A stretch of 64,000 bases of DNA from CFX5 sp023384495 (GTDB lineage Bacteria > Chloroflexota > Anaerolineae > Caldilineales > Caldilineaceae): NCBI GenBank assembly GCA_048499455.1, contig JASNZV010000025.1, positions 1 through 64,000 on the forward strand, in the 5' to 3' direction. Shown piece by piece: positions 46,578 through 54,702 of the stretch (positions are counted from its first letter, which is position 1; every line of letters starts with the position of its first letter). The translations under genes were made by a program, and so were the position numbers. Below the pieces are notes generated by a model, which ran no database searches, was not told the DNA's origin, and worked only from the letters and a program-made list of their open reading frames with translations.

Positions 46578-47360
46578 ATGTTACGCAGATTCACCGCCAC
46601 CCGCTATGTGACGCCGCTGCGCGAGGGTGGTTCGCTGCCGGCCGTGGTCGAGGCCGATGATGGCGAGCTTTATGTGATGAAATTTGTGGGCGCCGGCCAG
46701 GGGCCTAAGGTGTTGATCGCCGAGATCGTGGCCGGCGAGATTGCCCGCACCCTGGGGCTGCGCTCGCCCGAGTTGGTGCTGCTGGAGCTGAACGGAGCGC
46801 TGGCGCGCAACGAGCGCGACCAGGAGATCAGCGACCTACTCAAGGCCAGCATCGGCCTCAACCTGGGCACGCGCTTTTTGCCCGGCGCCTTTGCCTTCAA
46901 CCCCATGCTCGAGCCGTACGTCACCCCGGAATTGGCGTCGGCCATTGTCTGGTTTGACGCCTATGTCACCAATGTGGACCGCACGGCGCGCAACACCAAT
47001 TTGCTGCTCTGGGAAGAGGAGCTTTGGCTGATCGACCACGGCGCTGCGCTCTATTTCCACTATGATTGGAGCGATTATCTGGCGCGCAGCCGGCTGCCGT
47101 TTACGCGCGTTCGCGACCATGTGCTCATCGACCGGGCCAGCGCGCTCGCCGCGGCCGACGCCGCGCTGCGCCCGTTGCTCACCGAGGCGCGGTTGCGCGA
47201 GATTTTGGCGCTCGTTCCCGATATTTGGCTGGGGGATGAACCGTCGTTTGCCGGCCCCGATGCGCACCGCGCTGGCTATCTCGCCTACCTGACGCAGCGC
47301 CTGGCCGCCGCCCCCATCTTTGTTGAGGAGGCGCAGCGCGCCCATGCTGAGCAGCTATGA
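46578..47360 (+). CDS. HipA-like family kinase
   Basis: 260 residues, much shorter than HipA (about 440). ELYVMKFVGAGQGPKVLIAEI supplies the ATP-binding lysine, WFDAYVTNVDRTARNTNLLL carries the catalytic D-x-N type loop, and LWLIDHGAAL the metal-binding aspartate. It is predicted to phosphorylate an unknown protein or other substrate. No HipB-type antitoxin precedes it; instead the DUF3037 gene overlaps its 3' end by 17 bases, a pairing I recall from other bacteria. Toxin function should not be assumed. Confidence 0.85.
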   Translation: MLRRFTATRYVTPLREGGSLPAVVEADDGELYVMKFVGAGQGPKVLIAEIVAGEIARTLGLRSPELVLLELNGALARNERDQEISDLLKASIGLNLGTRFLPGAFAFNPMLEPYVTPELASAIVWFDAYVTNVDRTARNTNLLLWEEELWLIDHGAALYFHYDWSDYLARSRLPFTRVRDHVLIDRASALAAADAALRPLLTEARLREILALVPDIWLGDEPSFAGPDAHRAGYLAYLTQRLAAAPIFVEEAQRAHAEQL

Positions 47361-47715
47361 ATACGCATTCATACGTATCACCCCGCGGGTGGAGCGTGGC
47401 GAATTTGTCAACGCCGGCGTGATCCTCTTCTGCCGCACCGAGCGCTTTCTGGCCGCCCACATCCGGCTCGACGAAGCGCGGCTGGCCGCCCTCGCCCCCA
47501 CGTTGGATCAGGCCATGGTGCGACGCCACCTGGCGCTGATCCCGCGGATCTGCGCCGGCGAGGGGCCGATTGGGCGGCTGGGCCAGGCCGAGGCGTTCCA
47601 CTGGCTTGTCCACCCCCATAGCACCGTGATCCAGACCTCGGTGGTCCACGCCGGTCTCTGTCACGACCCGGCGGCGGCGCTGGCGCAACTGGCGGCCAAG
47701 CTCCACGAATCGTAG
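47344..47715 (+). CDS. DUF3037 protein
   Basis: 123 residues. SYEYAFIRITPRVERGEFVNAGVILFC is the DUF3037 opening. It is acidic/neutral, has no membrane segment, and overlaps the kinase gene by 17 bases, so the two must be cotranslated. I chose the ATG at 47344 because the protein begins with the family's conserved strand there. Function unknown; a partner or substrate of the kinase is the natural hypothesis. Confidence 0.85.
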   Translation: MLSSYEYAFIRITPRVERGEFVNAGVILFCRTERFLAAHIRLDEARLAALAPTLDQAMVRRHLALIPRICAGEGPIGRLGQAEAFHWLVHPHSTVIQTSVVHAGLCHDPAAALAQLAAKLHES

Positions 47716-47734
47716 GGGGGCGCCTCCCCCTTTT
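47714..47734 (+). terminator. Short G/C terminator after the kinase-DUF3037 pair
   Basis: AGGGGG pairs with CCCCCT around a six-base loop and is followed by TTTT. It overlaps the stop codon region. Confidence 0.5.
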
Positions 47735-47752
47735 CTCTCGAATGTAAGTTCT

Positions 47753-47799
47753 GTTTGAAACCAAACGTTTGTACTGGGCAACAATGCTTGGTTTCAAAC
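47753..47799. repeat. Inverted repeat between convergent genes
   Basis: GTTTGAAACCAA (47753-47764) and TTGGTTTCAAAC (47788-47799) pair perfectly over 12 bases around a 23-base loop. Further GTTTGGTCTCAAA nearby (47808-47820) is a degenerate third copy. It lies between the DUF3037 gene and the SDR gene. Confidence 0.6.
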
Positions 47800-47831
47800 A
47801 ACCACCAGTTTGGTCTCAAATCTCCAATTGG

Positions 47832-48608
47832 TTACGCCCATGCCCCTTTGGCCATCATCCCCCCGTCCACGTTTACATACTCGCCCGTCATAAAGCTGGC
47901 CTGGTCGCTGGCGAGGAAGAGCACCACGTTGGCGATGTCTTGCGGCTGCCCGATCCGGCCTAGCGGGTGGGTGGCTTCGGCAGCTTTGCGCAGCGCCTCA
48001 ACGCTCTCGCTCGCCTCCAGCGCCAGCGGCGTCTCGATGGTGCCGGGGTTGACGGCCAGCACGCGGATGTTGTCCTTAGCGTATTCCAGCGCCAGTTGAC
48101 GGGTGAGTGAAAGATCGCCCCCCTTGCTGGCGGCGTAAGCCGAAACGCTCAGCGCAGATTGCACGCCTTGCACACTGGCCGTGTTGATGATCACCCCGCC
48201 GCCCCGCTTCTTCATCTCGGGCGCGCCATACTTGGTCATCAAGAAGCGGCTCTTGAGGTTGACATCGATGATACGATCCCAGTCTTCTTCGGGCAACTCG
48301 TGGGCGGGCAGATAACTGCGTCGAGGTTGGATACCCGCGTTGTTGCAGATAATGTCGAGGCCGCCAAATGTATCGACCGCCTTGGCCACCAATGCCTGGC
48401 AGGCGCTGGCCTTGCCCACATCGGCGTTCAAGAAGACCAGCTTGCCCGGCAGCCCTTGCGCGGCTTGGGTGATCGCTTGCCCTGCCGCCTCATCGACATC
48501 GGCGCAGACCACGCCGGCGCCCTCGCGGGCAAAGCTCAGGCTAATGGCGCGGCCAATCCCCTTGGCCCCGCCGGTGACGATGACGACTTTGCCGTCAAAT
48601 GCTCCCAT
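47832..48608 (-). CDS. Short-chain dehydrogenase/reductase
   Basis: 258 residues, the classical SDR length. The cofactor motif is VTGGAKGIGRAI, then NNAG (NNAGIQPRR), the catalytic serine in NTASVQG and YAASK (YxxxK). It uses NAD(P)H on an unknown alcohol or carbonyl. The start is set by AAGGAGGA a few bases before the ATG at 48608; the longer frame to 49040 overlaps the methyltransferase gene and is not real. Preceded by a 17-base tandem repeat. Confidence 0.93.
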   Translation of the reverse strand: MGAFDGKVVIVTGGAKGIGRAISLSFAREGAGVVCADVDEAAGQAITQAAQGLPGKLVFLNADVGKASACQALVAKAVDTFGGLDIICNNAGIQPRRSYLPAHELPEEDWDRIIDVNLKSRFLMTKYGAPEMKKRGGGVIINTASVQGVQSALSVSAYAASKGGDLSLTRQLALEYAKDNIRVLAVNPGTIETPLALEASESVEALRKAAEATHPLGRIGQPQDIANVVLFLASDQASFMTGEYVNVDGGMMAKGAWA

Positions 48609-48618
48609 GATTTCCTCC

Positions 48619-48669
48619 TTGGCTGGTGAACGTGTTTGGCTGGTGAACGTGCTTGGCTGGTGAACATGA
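48619..48669. repeat. Three 17-base tandem repeats upstream of the SDR gene
   Basis: Units begin at 48619, 48636 and 48653 (TTGGCTGGTGAACGTGT and two near copies). They fill the gap between the methyltransferase stop and the SDR ribosome binding site, which overlaps the first unit's edge. Confidence 0.85.
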
Positions 48670-48672
48670 TCG

Positions 48673-49608
48673 CTAGACGCCGATTTCATCTGGGGTGGCA
48701 GGTCGGGGCGCGGCGGCGATGCGCGCCGCCGCCAGTTGGCAGTAGGCCTCGTTGGTGTCGAACCCCACATAGTGTCGGCGGTTTTGCACAGCCGCCACCC
48801 CGGTGGTTCCCGAACCCATAAATGGGTCGAGCACCACGTCGCCCACGTAGGAATAGAGACGGACCGCACGCTCGGCCAGCGCCACGGGGAAGGGCGCCGG
48901 GTGCCCCACCCGCTTTGCCGACTCGGGCGGGATCTCCCACACCGAGAGCGTAGCCTCCAAAAACTCGTCGCGGCCAATGTCCGATTCACCGCGGTCGGGC
49001 CGCGAAAAGTCGCCTTTGGCAAAGACGAGCAGATACTCATGCGTGTCGCGCAGGCGCGGGGCCTTGGCGCTCTGCCAACTGCCCCAGGCGCAACTGCCGC
49101 CGGCCCCCTTGGCCTTGCGCCAGATGATCTCGCCCATGGGCAAGAACCCGACCGTCATATGCGCCTGATAGAAGTGCATGTGGAGGGGGATATAGGGCTT
49201 GCGGCCCAGGTTGGCAATGTTGACCACATAGCGCCCACCCGGCAGCAACACTCGGTATACCTCCGCCGCCACCCTGCGGATCATGGCCAAATAGGCTTCC
49301 AGGGTCATATCGTCGTCATAGCTCTTGCCCACGTTGTAGGGGGGCGAGGTAAAGGCGAGCGCGACGCTGTTGTCGGGAATGGCTGTCATCTGCTCGGCGG
49401 TATGGCAATAGATCTGGTCGCGCCAGCCCTCTGGTGGGCATGGGGCCGGGTTGACAGGGGGGGGCGTCTCTACATCCTTGCCTGTCCCGTTGTCTTTGTT
49501 TGCCAGATTGCCCGCATAGAGGTTGCGCCCATAAAAGGCCGACGCATCGTGCCCCTCACGCTTGCCCACCCCAAATGAGGTTGTGGCGGTGGCTTTGGAT
49601 TTCTTCAT
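48673..49608 (-). CDS. Orphan DNA amino-methyltransferase (beta-class order)
   Basis: 311 residues. Motif IV TSPPYNVGKSYDD (residues 87 onward) precedes motif I DPFMGSGTTGVAA (about 259-271), the order of beta-class N6-adenine/N4-cytosine enzymes. It has no restriction nuclease beside it, so it may be a regulatory or protective solitary methyltransferase. The site is unknown. The first 60 residues are an ill-conserved extension. The ATG at 49608 lies ten bases after the stop of the membrane protein gene upstream. Confidence 0.88.
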   Translation of the reverse strand: MKKSKATATTSFGVGKREGHDASAFYGRNLYAGNLANKDNGTGKDVETPPPVNPAPCPPEGWRDQIYCHTAEQMTAIPDNSVALAFTSPPYNVGKSYDDDMTLEAYLAMIRRVAAEVYRVLLPGGRYVVNIANLGRKPYIPLHMHFYQAHMTVGFLPMGEIIWRKAKGAGGSCAWGSWQSAKAPRLRDTHEYLLVFAKGDFSRPDRGESDIGRDEFLEATLSVWEIPPESAKRVGHPAPFPVALAERAVRLYSYVGDVVLDPFMGSGTTGVAAVQNRRHYVGFDTNEAYCQLAAARIAAAPRPATPDEIGV

Positions 49609-49617
49609 GCTCGCCTC

Positions 49618-51474
49618 TTATTGCGGTGTCACGGTGAACTCGCCCAACAGCAGATCGACCCCCGCCGTGGTCTCGACGGCTTCGCCATTGCTGGGATCAT
49701 AGAGCCGCAGTGTGATCTGATAGCGACCTGGCGGCAAGTCGCGCGGCAGCAGAAAACCGCGCTGGTCGGTCATCATTGCGCCGACCGGCCAGCCCGATGT
49801 GGGTGTAAACCAGTTTTGCGGCGCATAATCTTGAGACTGGATCAGCTGGCCGTCGGCATGGCTCAAACGCAGGCTAAATCGGTACTCAGGCGGCGGCTCG
49901 CGCACTTGCCACTCGGTGCTGACGCGCACCAATTCACCGCCCCGTGTCTCGGCGGGATCCACCATCGCGCGCGTGAGCGTGAGCGCGGGGCCAACGGGCA
50001 AATCCAACGGCTGCCAGAGTGGGCTGGCCGACAGCGCCAGGCCATAAAGCGTGACGCGCACACCGTTGTATTCGGTTGGGGGGACGCTCCACCCGCGCGT
50101 CGCCAGCCAGAACTGTGGCGGCCCCGGAATGCGATAGAGCATGACTTCCCATACGCGGGCGGCGCCGGCGGTCACGTCGCTGAGCACAGCATCGGTGCGT
50201 TCGTAGCCTGCCCCTTCCAGATCGCGCAGATGGTGAACCGGCAGCGATCCCTTGTAATAGTGTAAAAAGACCAGGCGCGGATCCGGCCCATCGACGACAA
50301 TTATATCACCAGGCTGCTCCCAATCGAAGATGGCGTAGGCCGCTGTGCGCATGTCGGGCTTTTGGAGCGCCGGGTCATGGTGTTGGCGCTGGATCGCGGT
50401 CAGGCCAACCAGCGCCATGCCGGCCAGCGCAAGGCCGGCGAGTAGCGCGCCCCATCGCCGCGCCCCAGCGGCAGATCGGGCGGGCCAGGCGATGGCGCCG
50501 GCTGCCAACAGCAGCAAGGGCGCGGTGATAAAGATAGTGTAGCGTTCGTGGGTGTCGGGCTGGCGCAAGACCAGGCCAAAGACAATCGCCCACGGGATGA
50601 GGGCCTGGGCGGCCACGAAGAGCGCCGCCGTTGGGTTGACGCGCCACCAGGCTGCCATCCCCGCCAGCGCCAGCGCCAGATAGAGCCAGGTCATGCCATC
50701 GGCCCACGCGGGGGGGAGTGAACCGCCGGTTGTGTAGGCCATGAGAAAGCGCCAGGGAAGCTGCCAGGGGTCCACCGGCTCGCGCCAGCCTTGGAAGCCA
50801 AAGATCGCCCAAGCACGGGGCAGCCAGGGCAGAAAGAGCAAGAACACGGCCACGCCGGCCCCGACCCAACGCCCAGCAACTCGCCAATCTTGATGCCGGG
50901 TAAACCAGGCCACAAAATAGATGGCATGGACGATGGGGACCAAAAACCCATAAAAGTGAAGATAGACCGTCAAGCTGGTGGCGACCACATAGCCGAGCCA
51001 ACTGGCCGTGCGCCCGCCCTGCACCAAACGCCAGAAACACCACGTTGCCCATAGCGCACCGAACATGAGCCAACTGTAGGTTCGCCCCTCTTGCGCATAC
51101 CAGATCTGCAAGGGGTTTGCCAGCAACAGCAAAAGGGCAATCAGCCCGGCGCGCCGATCCCCCAAATCGGCGCCCAGGCGATAGACCAGCGCCACAGCCA
51201 ATACGCTGGGCAAAACCGAAAAGAAGCGCAGGGCAAAATCAGTCTCACCGGCGATAAATAGCCAACCGTGGAGCAACACAAAATAGCCCGGCAACTGCTC
51301 AATTGGCATGGCGGCCAACAGTTGCGGCAACGGCTGGCTGCTGCGCAACAGGCTGATCCCCTCGTCATCCCACAGGCTCTGTAATTCGATCTGATAGAGA
51401 CGCAACGCAAAGGCCGCCAGCAACAGAATCAACAGAAGCCCGCGATGGCGGTGCTGAACAGGCGTTATGCTCAT
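49618..51474 (-). CDS. PMT/ArnT-like membrane glycosyltransferase
   Basis: 618 residues. About ten to eleven hydrophobic segments occupy residues 10-390; the first extracytoplasmic loop has LWDDEGISLL, matching the D-D/E motif of GT39/GT83-type enzymes that use polyprenyl-phosphate sugars. NPLQIWYAQEGRTYSWLM is also typical. The C-terminal 220 residues form a soluble extracytoplasmic beta-rich domain. Its ATG overlaps the stop of the upstream membrane protein by four bases, so they are coupled. Sugar and acceptor unknown. Confidence 0.85.
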   Translation of the reverse strand: MSITPVQHRHRGLLLILLLAAFALRLYQIELQSLWDDEGISLLRSSQPLPQLLAAMPIEQLPGYFVLLHGWLFIAGETDFALRFFSVLPSVLAVALVYRLGADLGDRRAGLIALLLLLANPLQIWYAQEGRTYSWLMFGALWATWCFWRLVQGGRTASWLGYVVATSLTVYLHFYGFLVPIVHAIYFVAWFTRHQDWRVAGRWVGAGVAVFLLFLPWLPRAWAIFGFQGWREPVDPWQLPWRFLMAYTTGGSLPPAWADGMTWLYLALALAGMAAWWRVNPTAALFVAAQALIPWAIVFGLVLRQPDTHERYTIFITAPLLLLAAGAIAWPARSAAGARRWGALLAGLALAGMALVGLTAIQRQHHDPALQKPDMRTAAYAIFDWEQPGDIIVVDGPDPRLVFLHYYKGSLPVHHLRDLEGAGYERTDAVLSDVTAGAARVWEVMLYRIPGPPQFWLATRGWSVPPTEYNGVRVTLYGLALSASPLWQPLDLPVGPALTLTRAMVDPAETRGGELVRVSTEWQVREPPPEYRFSLRLSHADGQLIQSQDYAPQNWFTPTSGWPVGAMMTDQRGFLLPRDLPPGRYQITLRLYDPSNGEAVETTAGVDLLLGEFTVTPQ

Positions 51475-54400
51475 GGAAGAATCGTGATGGTGGCCAGCGT
51501 GGCTCGGTTATCAGGGGCCGGTTGACCCTGGGCGGCGAGGGGAAGACGTGCGCCATTCGCACGGGTGTAGAAGCCGCTGTAGAGCGTGTAGACACCGGGC
51601 GGCGCGCCCTGCGCGATGCTCAGCTCGACCGTGTCGGCTACGACTTCGTCCGCTTGCCATGCCCACGTCGGGTTGCGGCCATTCTGCGGGATGCCGTCCT
51701 GTTGCGCCGCCATGCCATGTTCGTCGCTGTGAAGGTGGAGAAAGCGGGTGTAATTGACCGTTGTCGGCTGTGCAACCCGATAGTAGAGCGTTACCACCAG
51801 CGAATCGCCGGGGCGCGCCTCTGCATTCGGCGCGCTCATGTCCATTCCAAACAGCCATGCCATTTCCCCCAGTTGAATGTCCAGCGCTTGGGCCGGCTTG
51901 GCCGCCGGTGGGTTGAGCAGCTTGATCGGCGGCAGACGGTAATCGTAGCCCAGATCGCTGGTTTCGTCGATACGCAGCGGAAGCCGTTCAAGCGTCTCAA
52001 AGTCATAGAGGCCCACCGCCGGCCAATAGAGGCCGCTGGGTGCGTCGGGTGGCAGGCGCAGCAGATAGGTATCTGTCACAAGGCGGTAGGGGTCCCACAG
52101 CCGGGGTGGATGGAAGAAGGGGCCAGGCAATTGGTCTTCCTGGACAAGCGGCTGGCCATTGACATCCACCAGGTGGACAAAGCCGTGGTAATTCTTATCA
52201 ATTGGGCCAAGCGCCCGCCAATAGAGGCGATAGCGCAGATAGGCGCCGGCCGGCGCCACCGCCGGGCGGCGATGGGTGGCGGTGAGCGGTTTGCGGCCAG
52301 CCTCTAGATCAAAGCCGAGCAATTGCGCCTGCTCCCCTGCCTGAACGTGAACGCGCTGCCGGGGCTTGCGTTCATCGTAACCCGTAGCTGGCAGGCTTAC
52401 CTGGCCGACGATGACCGGTTTTTGTATCAACTCCTCAACGTGATCACCCAGCCCCAACGCAATCCAATAATTCCCAGCGTGCAACCCTGTGGGCAATGGG
52501 AGCCGGTAGGCGTCATCGGCCAACGAGCCGGCGGGGAAGTTGCCCGCGCTGTAGCTGTTGAAATAGGGCTGCGAAGTCATATCCACATGAGTCCGCCCGT
52601 TGCTGTCAATCAGTTGCCAGCGGATGCGCACCCGGTCGGGCGGTGACGCATCGACGCGCCAGTAGGGATAAAGATAGAGGCCGTCGCTATGCAATTCTGT
52701 GCGGAGGCCGAGCAAACTGAGTCCATCGGCGCTGATGGACTGGGCGGGTCTTTCAACCGTAGCCAGGGCGGGTCGATAAAGGGCGCCAAACAGGCCGAAC
52801 ATCATGAGGGCAAGTGGGAGCGCCAGCGCCCAGCGCCGTTCGGCCCAGCGCCAGCCGATCCCCATCAGGGCCAGCAGCCCCGCCAGCGACAGCCAGGCGC
52901 TCCATCGTTGAACCGGCGTGCCTTGCCACGTGCGCTCAAAGGTGTGCATGCCCGGCGGGATGTCCACCGTGAGCAAGCCCAGGTTGGTGCTGGGATAAGG
53001 GTCGAGCAGCGTCGCACCGTTCAGGCGAACCTGCCAGCCGGGGAAGTAATAGTCGTTGAAATAGAGCGGCGTTGTGTTGCTGACCGCAACCGTCCCCACC
53101 ATGCCCCACGCATCGGCGCGTTCGACGGTTAGCGTCATGGGTGGCGCGACCTGGTCAGGGGCGTCTAACTCTAATGTCTCGCCGGCCCAGCGCGGGCGAA
53201 ATTCCTGGATCGAGCTATTGCCGATGCCGCCGTCCACTGCGCCTTTTTCGGTTTCGACCTGCAAAAAAACGGGCAGGCTGAGGTCCACATCTTCGGGTGC
53301 AAAGACATCCATCCAATCCAGCCGGGGTTGTTGCGCCCAGATGATCAGCGCGATGAGCGCCAACGCGCCGACGGCTTGCGCCCATCTCCCCTGCAGACGC
53401 GTCAGCAGGCCGCCGGCAAAGAGCGCCAACGGCAAGGAGAGGATCGACAACAGCCGCCACGCAAATTGGGCGACCGTCAAGATCTCGCTGCCCAGCCAAA
53501 TTGGCAACGCCCAGGCGGACATGAAGGCGCAGGCAATCAACGCAACGCTGCCCCAAAAGAGCCATTCGCTGTCGCGGCGCCAGGCCAAGAGGAAGCCGGC
53601 CCCCGCCAACAAGACCTGCACCAACCCCAGGCGGATGGGCCGGTCGAAGGTGTGGGCAAAGGTCCACCCCCAATCCAGAAAATTGTCCCACGTCCAAACG
53701 CTGCCTGGCAGCCAGATCGTCTGGGCGATGGTGTAGGCCGTGTCGGCCAGGTGGTTTCGCTCCAACACCAGAGGAAGCCAGAAGAAGGCGCTCGTCGCCA
53801 TTGCCAAGAGCAGCGCAACCCCAGCCCACCCCAGTGCGGGCCAATAGCCACCTCCCTGCCACCACCGAACGGCAATATAGATAAGCAAGACCGGGGGCAC
53901 AAAGAGCAACGAAATTGTGTGCATCACCGCCAGCGCGGCGGTCAGCAGCGCCACCGGCAGCAGATAGTGCGCTGGCGTTTGTGCATTGAGCAGGCGGCGA
54001 ATACACAGGAAGACCCACGGCAAAAGGGCCTGGGCGCCGGCTTCGGCAATCGCGCCGCGAATATAAATATTGGTCAGCAGATAGGGGCTATACATGTAGG
54101 CTACAGCCGCCACCAGGGCGGCGCCACGCGCGCCCGGCCCAAAGAGGTCAGCAGTCAGCAAAAACATTCCCAGACCCGCCGTGATCACCATCAACGCCAG
54201 GATAGCGACGAACGCCTGCTGGATCGACAGCCCCAGCAGGTGCAGTGATTCCACCAGATAGTATGAGGCCGGCGCATAGTAGCCAAAGACTGGGTAGCCG
54301 TGTCCCAAAAGCAGTTCGGGCGCCCAGCGAGGGTAGAGCACCCCCTGGCGTATGTACCAGTCCAGCAGACTGATGCGCAACAAGTGTAACCCACCATCAA

Positions 54401-54608
54401 ACGAGCGAGTGAGCCCTTGGGTGTAGAACGGAAGCAATGCTGGCGCCGCCAATAGCGACAGCAACAGCCAGGGACGAGCGGCAACGCGGCTCAGACGCTG
54501 CATCCACGAAACCAGCGATGGGCGGGGGAAGGGGCCTCGAAAGGCCTGACACTTGGCGGACATGATTGGTTGCTTTGGCGAACCACATGAATTCACGGGT
54601 CGTAACAA
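51471..54608 (-). CDS. Large membrane protein with extracytoplasmic C-terminal domains
   Basis: 1045 residues. Twelve or so hydrophobic segments occupy residues 45-640 and include GYPVFGYYAPASYYLVESLHLLG, the pattern of the 6-pyruvoyl-tetrahydropterin-synthase-related or YfhO-type membrane proteins found widely in Chloroflexota, which resemble glycosyltransferases. The rest (640-1045) is beta-rich and repeats two similar units (RLWDPYRLVTDTYLLRLPPD; VVADTVELSIAQGAPPGVYTL), close to the C-terminal domain of the coupled gene downstream. The start is uncertain: no ribosome binding site is seen; ATG codons at 54563 and 54503 are alternatives. Exact function unknown. Confidence 0.8.
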   Translation of the reverse strand: MLRPVNSCGSPKQPIMSAKCQAFRGPFPRPSLVSWMQRLSRVAARPWLLLSLLAAPALLPFYTQGLTRSFDGGLHLLRISLLDWYIRQGVLYPRWAPELLLGHGYPVFGYYAPASYYLVESLHLLGLSIQQAFVAILALMVITAGLGMFLLTADLFGPGARGAALVAAVAYMYSPYLLTNIYIRGAIAEAGAQALLPWVFLCIRRLLNAQTPAHYLLPVALLTAALAVMHTISLLFVPPVLLIYIAVRWWQGGGYWPALGWAGVALLLAMATSAFFWLPLVLERNHLADTAYTIAQTIWLPGSVWTWDNFLDWGWTFAHTFDRPIRLGLVQVLLAGAGFLLAWRRDSEWLFWGSVALIACAFMSAWALPIWLGSEILTVAQFAWRLLSILSLPLALFAGGLLTRLQGRWAQAVGALALIALIIWAQQPRLDWMDVFAPEDVDLSLPVFLQVETEKGAVDGGIGNSSIQEFRPRWAGETLELDAPDQVAPPMTLTVERADAWGMVGTVAVSNTTPLYFNDYYFPGWQVRLNGATLLDPYPSTNLGLLTVDIPPGMHTFERTWQGTPVQRWSAWLSLAGLLALMGIGWRWAERRWALALPLALMMFGLFGALYRPALATVERPAQSISADGLSLLGLRTELHSDGLYLYPYWRVDASPPDRVRIRWQLIDSNGRTHVDMTSQPYFNSYSAGNFPAGSLADDAYRLPLPTGLHAGNYWIALGLGDHVEELIQKPVIVGQVSLPATGYDERKPRQRVHVQAGEQAQLLGFDLEAGRKPLTATHRRPAVAPAGAYLRYRLYWRALGPIDKNYHGFVHLVDVNGQPLVQEDQLPGPFFHPPRLWDPYRLVTDTYLLRLPPDAPSGLYWPAVGLYDFETLERLPLRIDETSDLGYDYRLPPIKLLNPPAAKPAQALDIQLGEMAWLFGMDMSAPNAEARPGDSLVVTLYYRVAQPTTVNYTRFLHLHSDEHGMAAQQDGIPQNGRNPTWAWQADEVVADTVELSIAQGAPPGVYTLYSGFYTRANGARLPLAAQGQPAPDNRATLATITILP

Positions 54609-54620
54609 GTCAGCGGCATT

Positions 54621-54698
54621 GTGTATCGTTACGACGTGTATCGTTACGACGATTTATGCATGACGTTTCATCGTTGTTCACATTGGTTGTTCACATTG
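54621..54698. repeat. Two adjacent perfect tandem duplications
   Basis: GTGTATCGTTACGAC occurs twice in a row (54621-54635, 54636-54650) and GTTGTTCACATTG twice in a row (54673-54685, 54686-54698). Both lie between the GT4 gene and the large membrane protein gene, upstream of the latter. Confidence 0.9.
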
Positions 54699-54702
54699 AG
54701 GC

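Noticed and set aside
47832..49040. A 402-residue start extension of the SDR gene
   Set aside because: It would overlap the methyltransferase gene by 368 bases, and a strong AAGGAGGA site places the true start at 48608.
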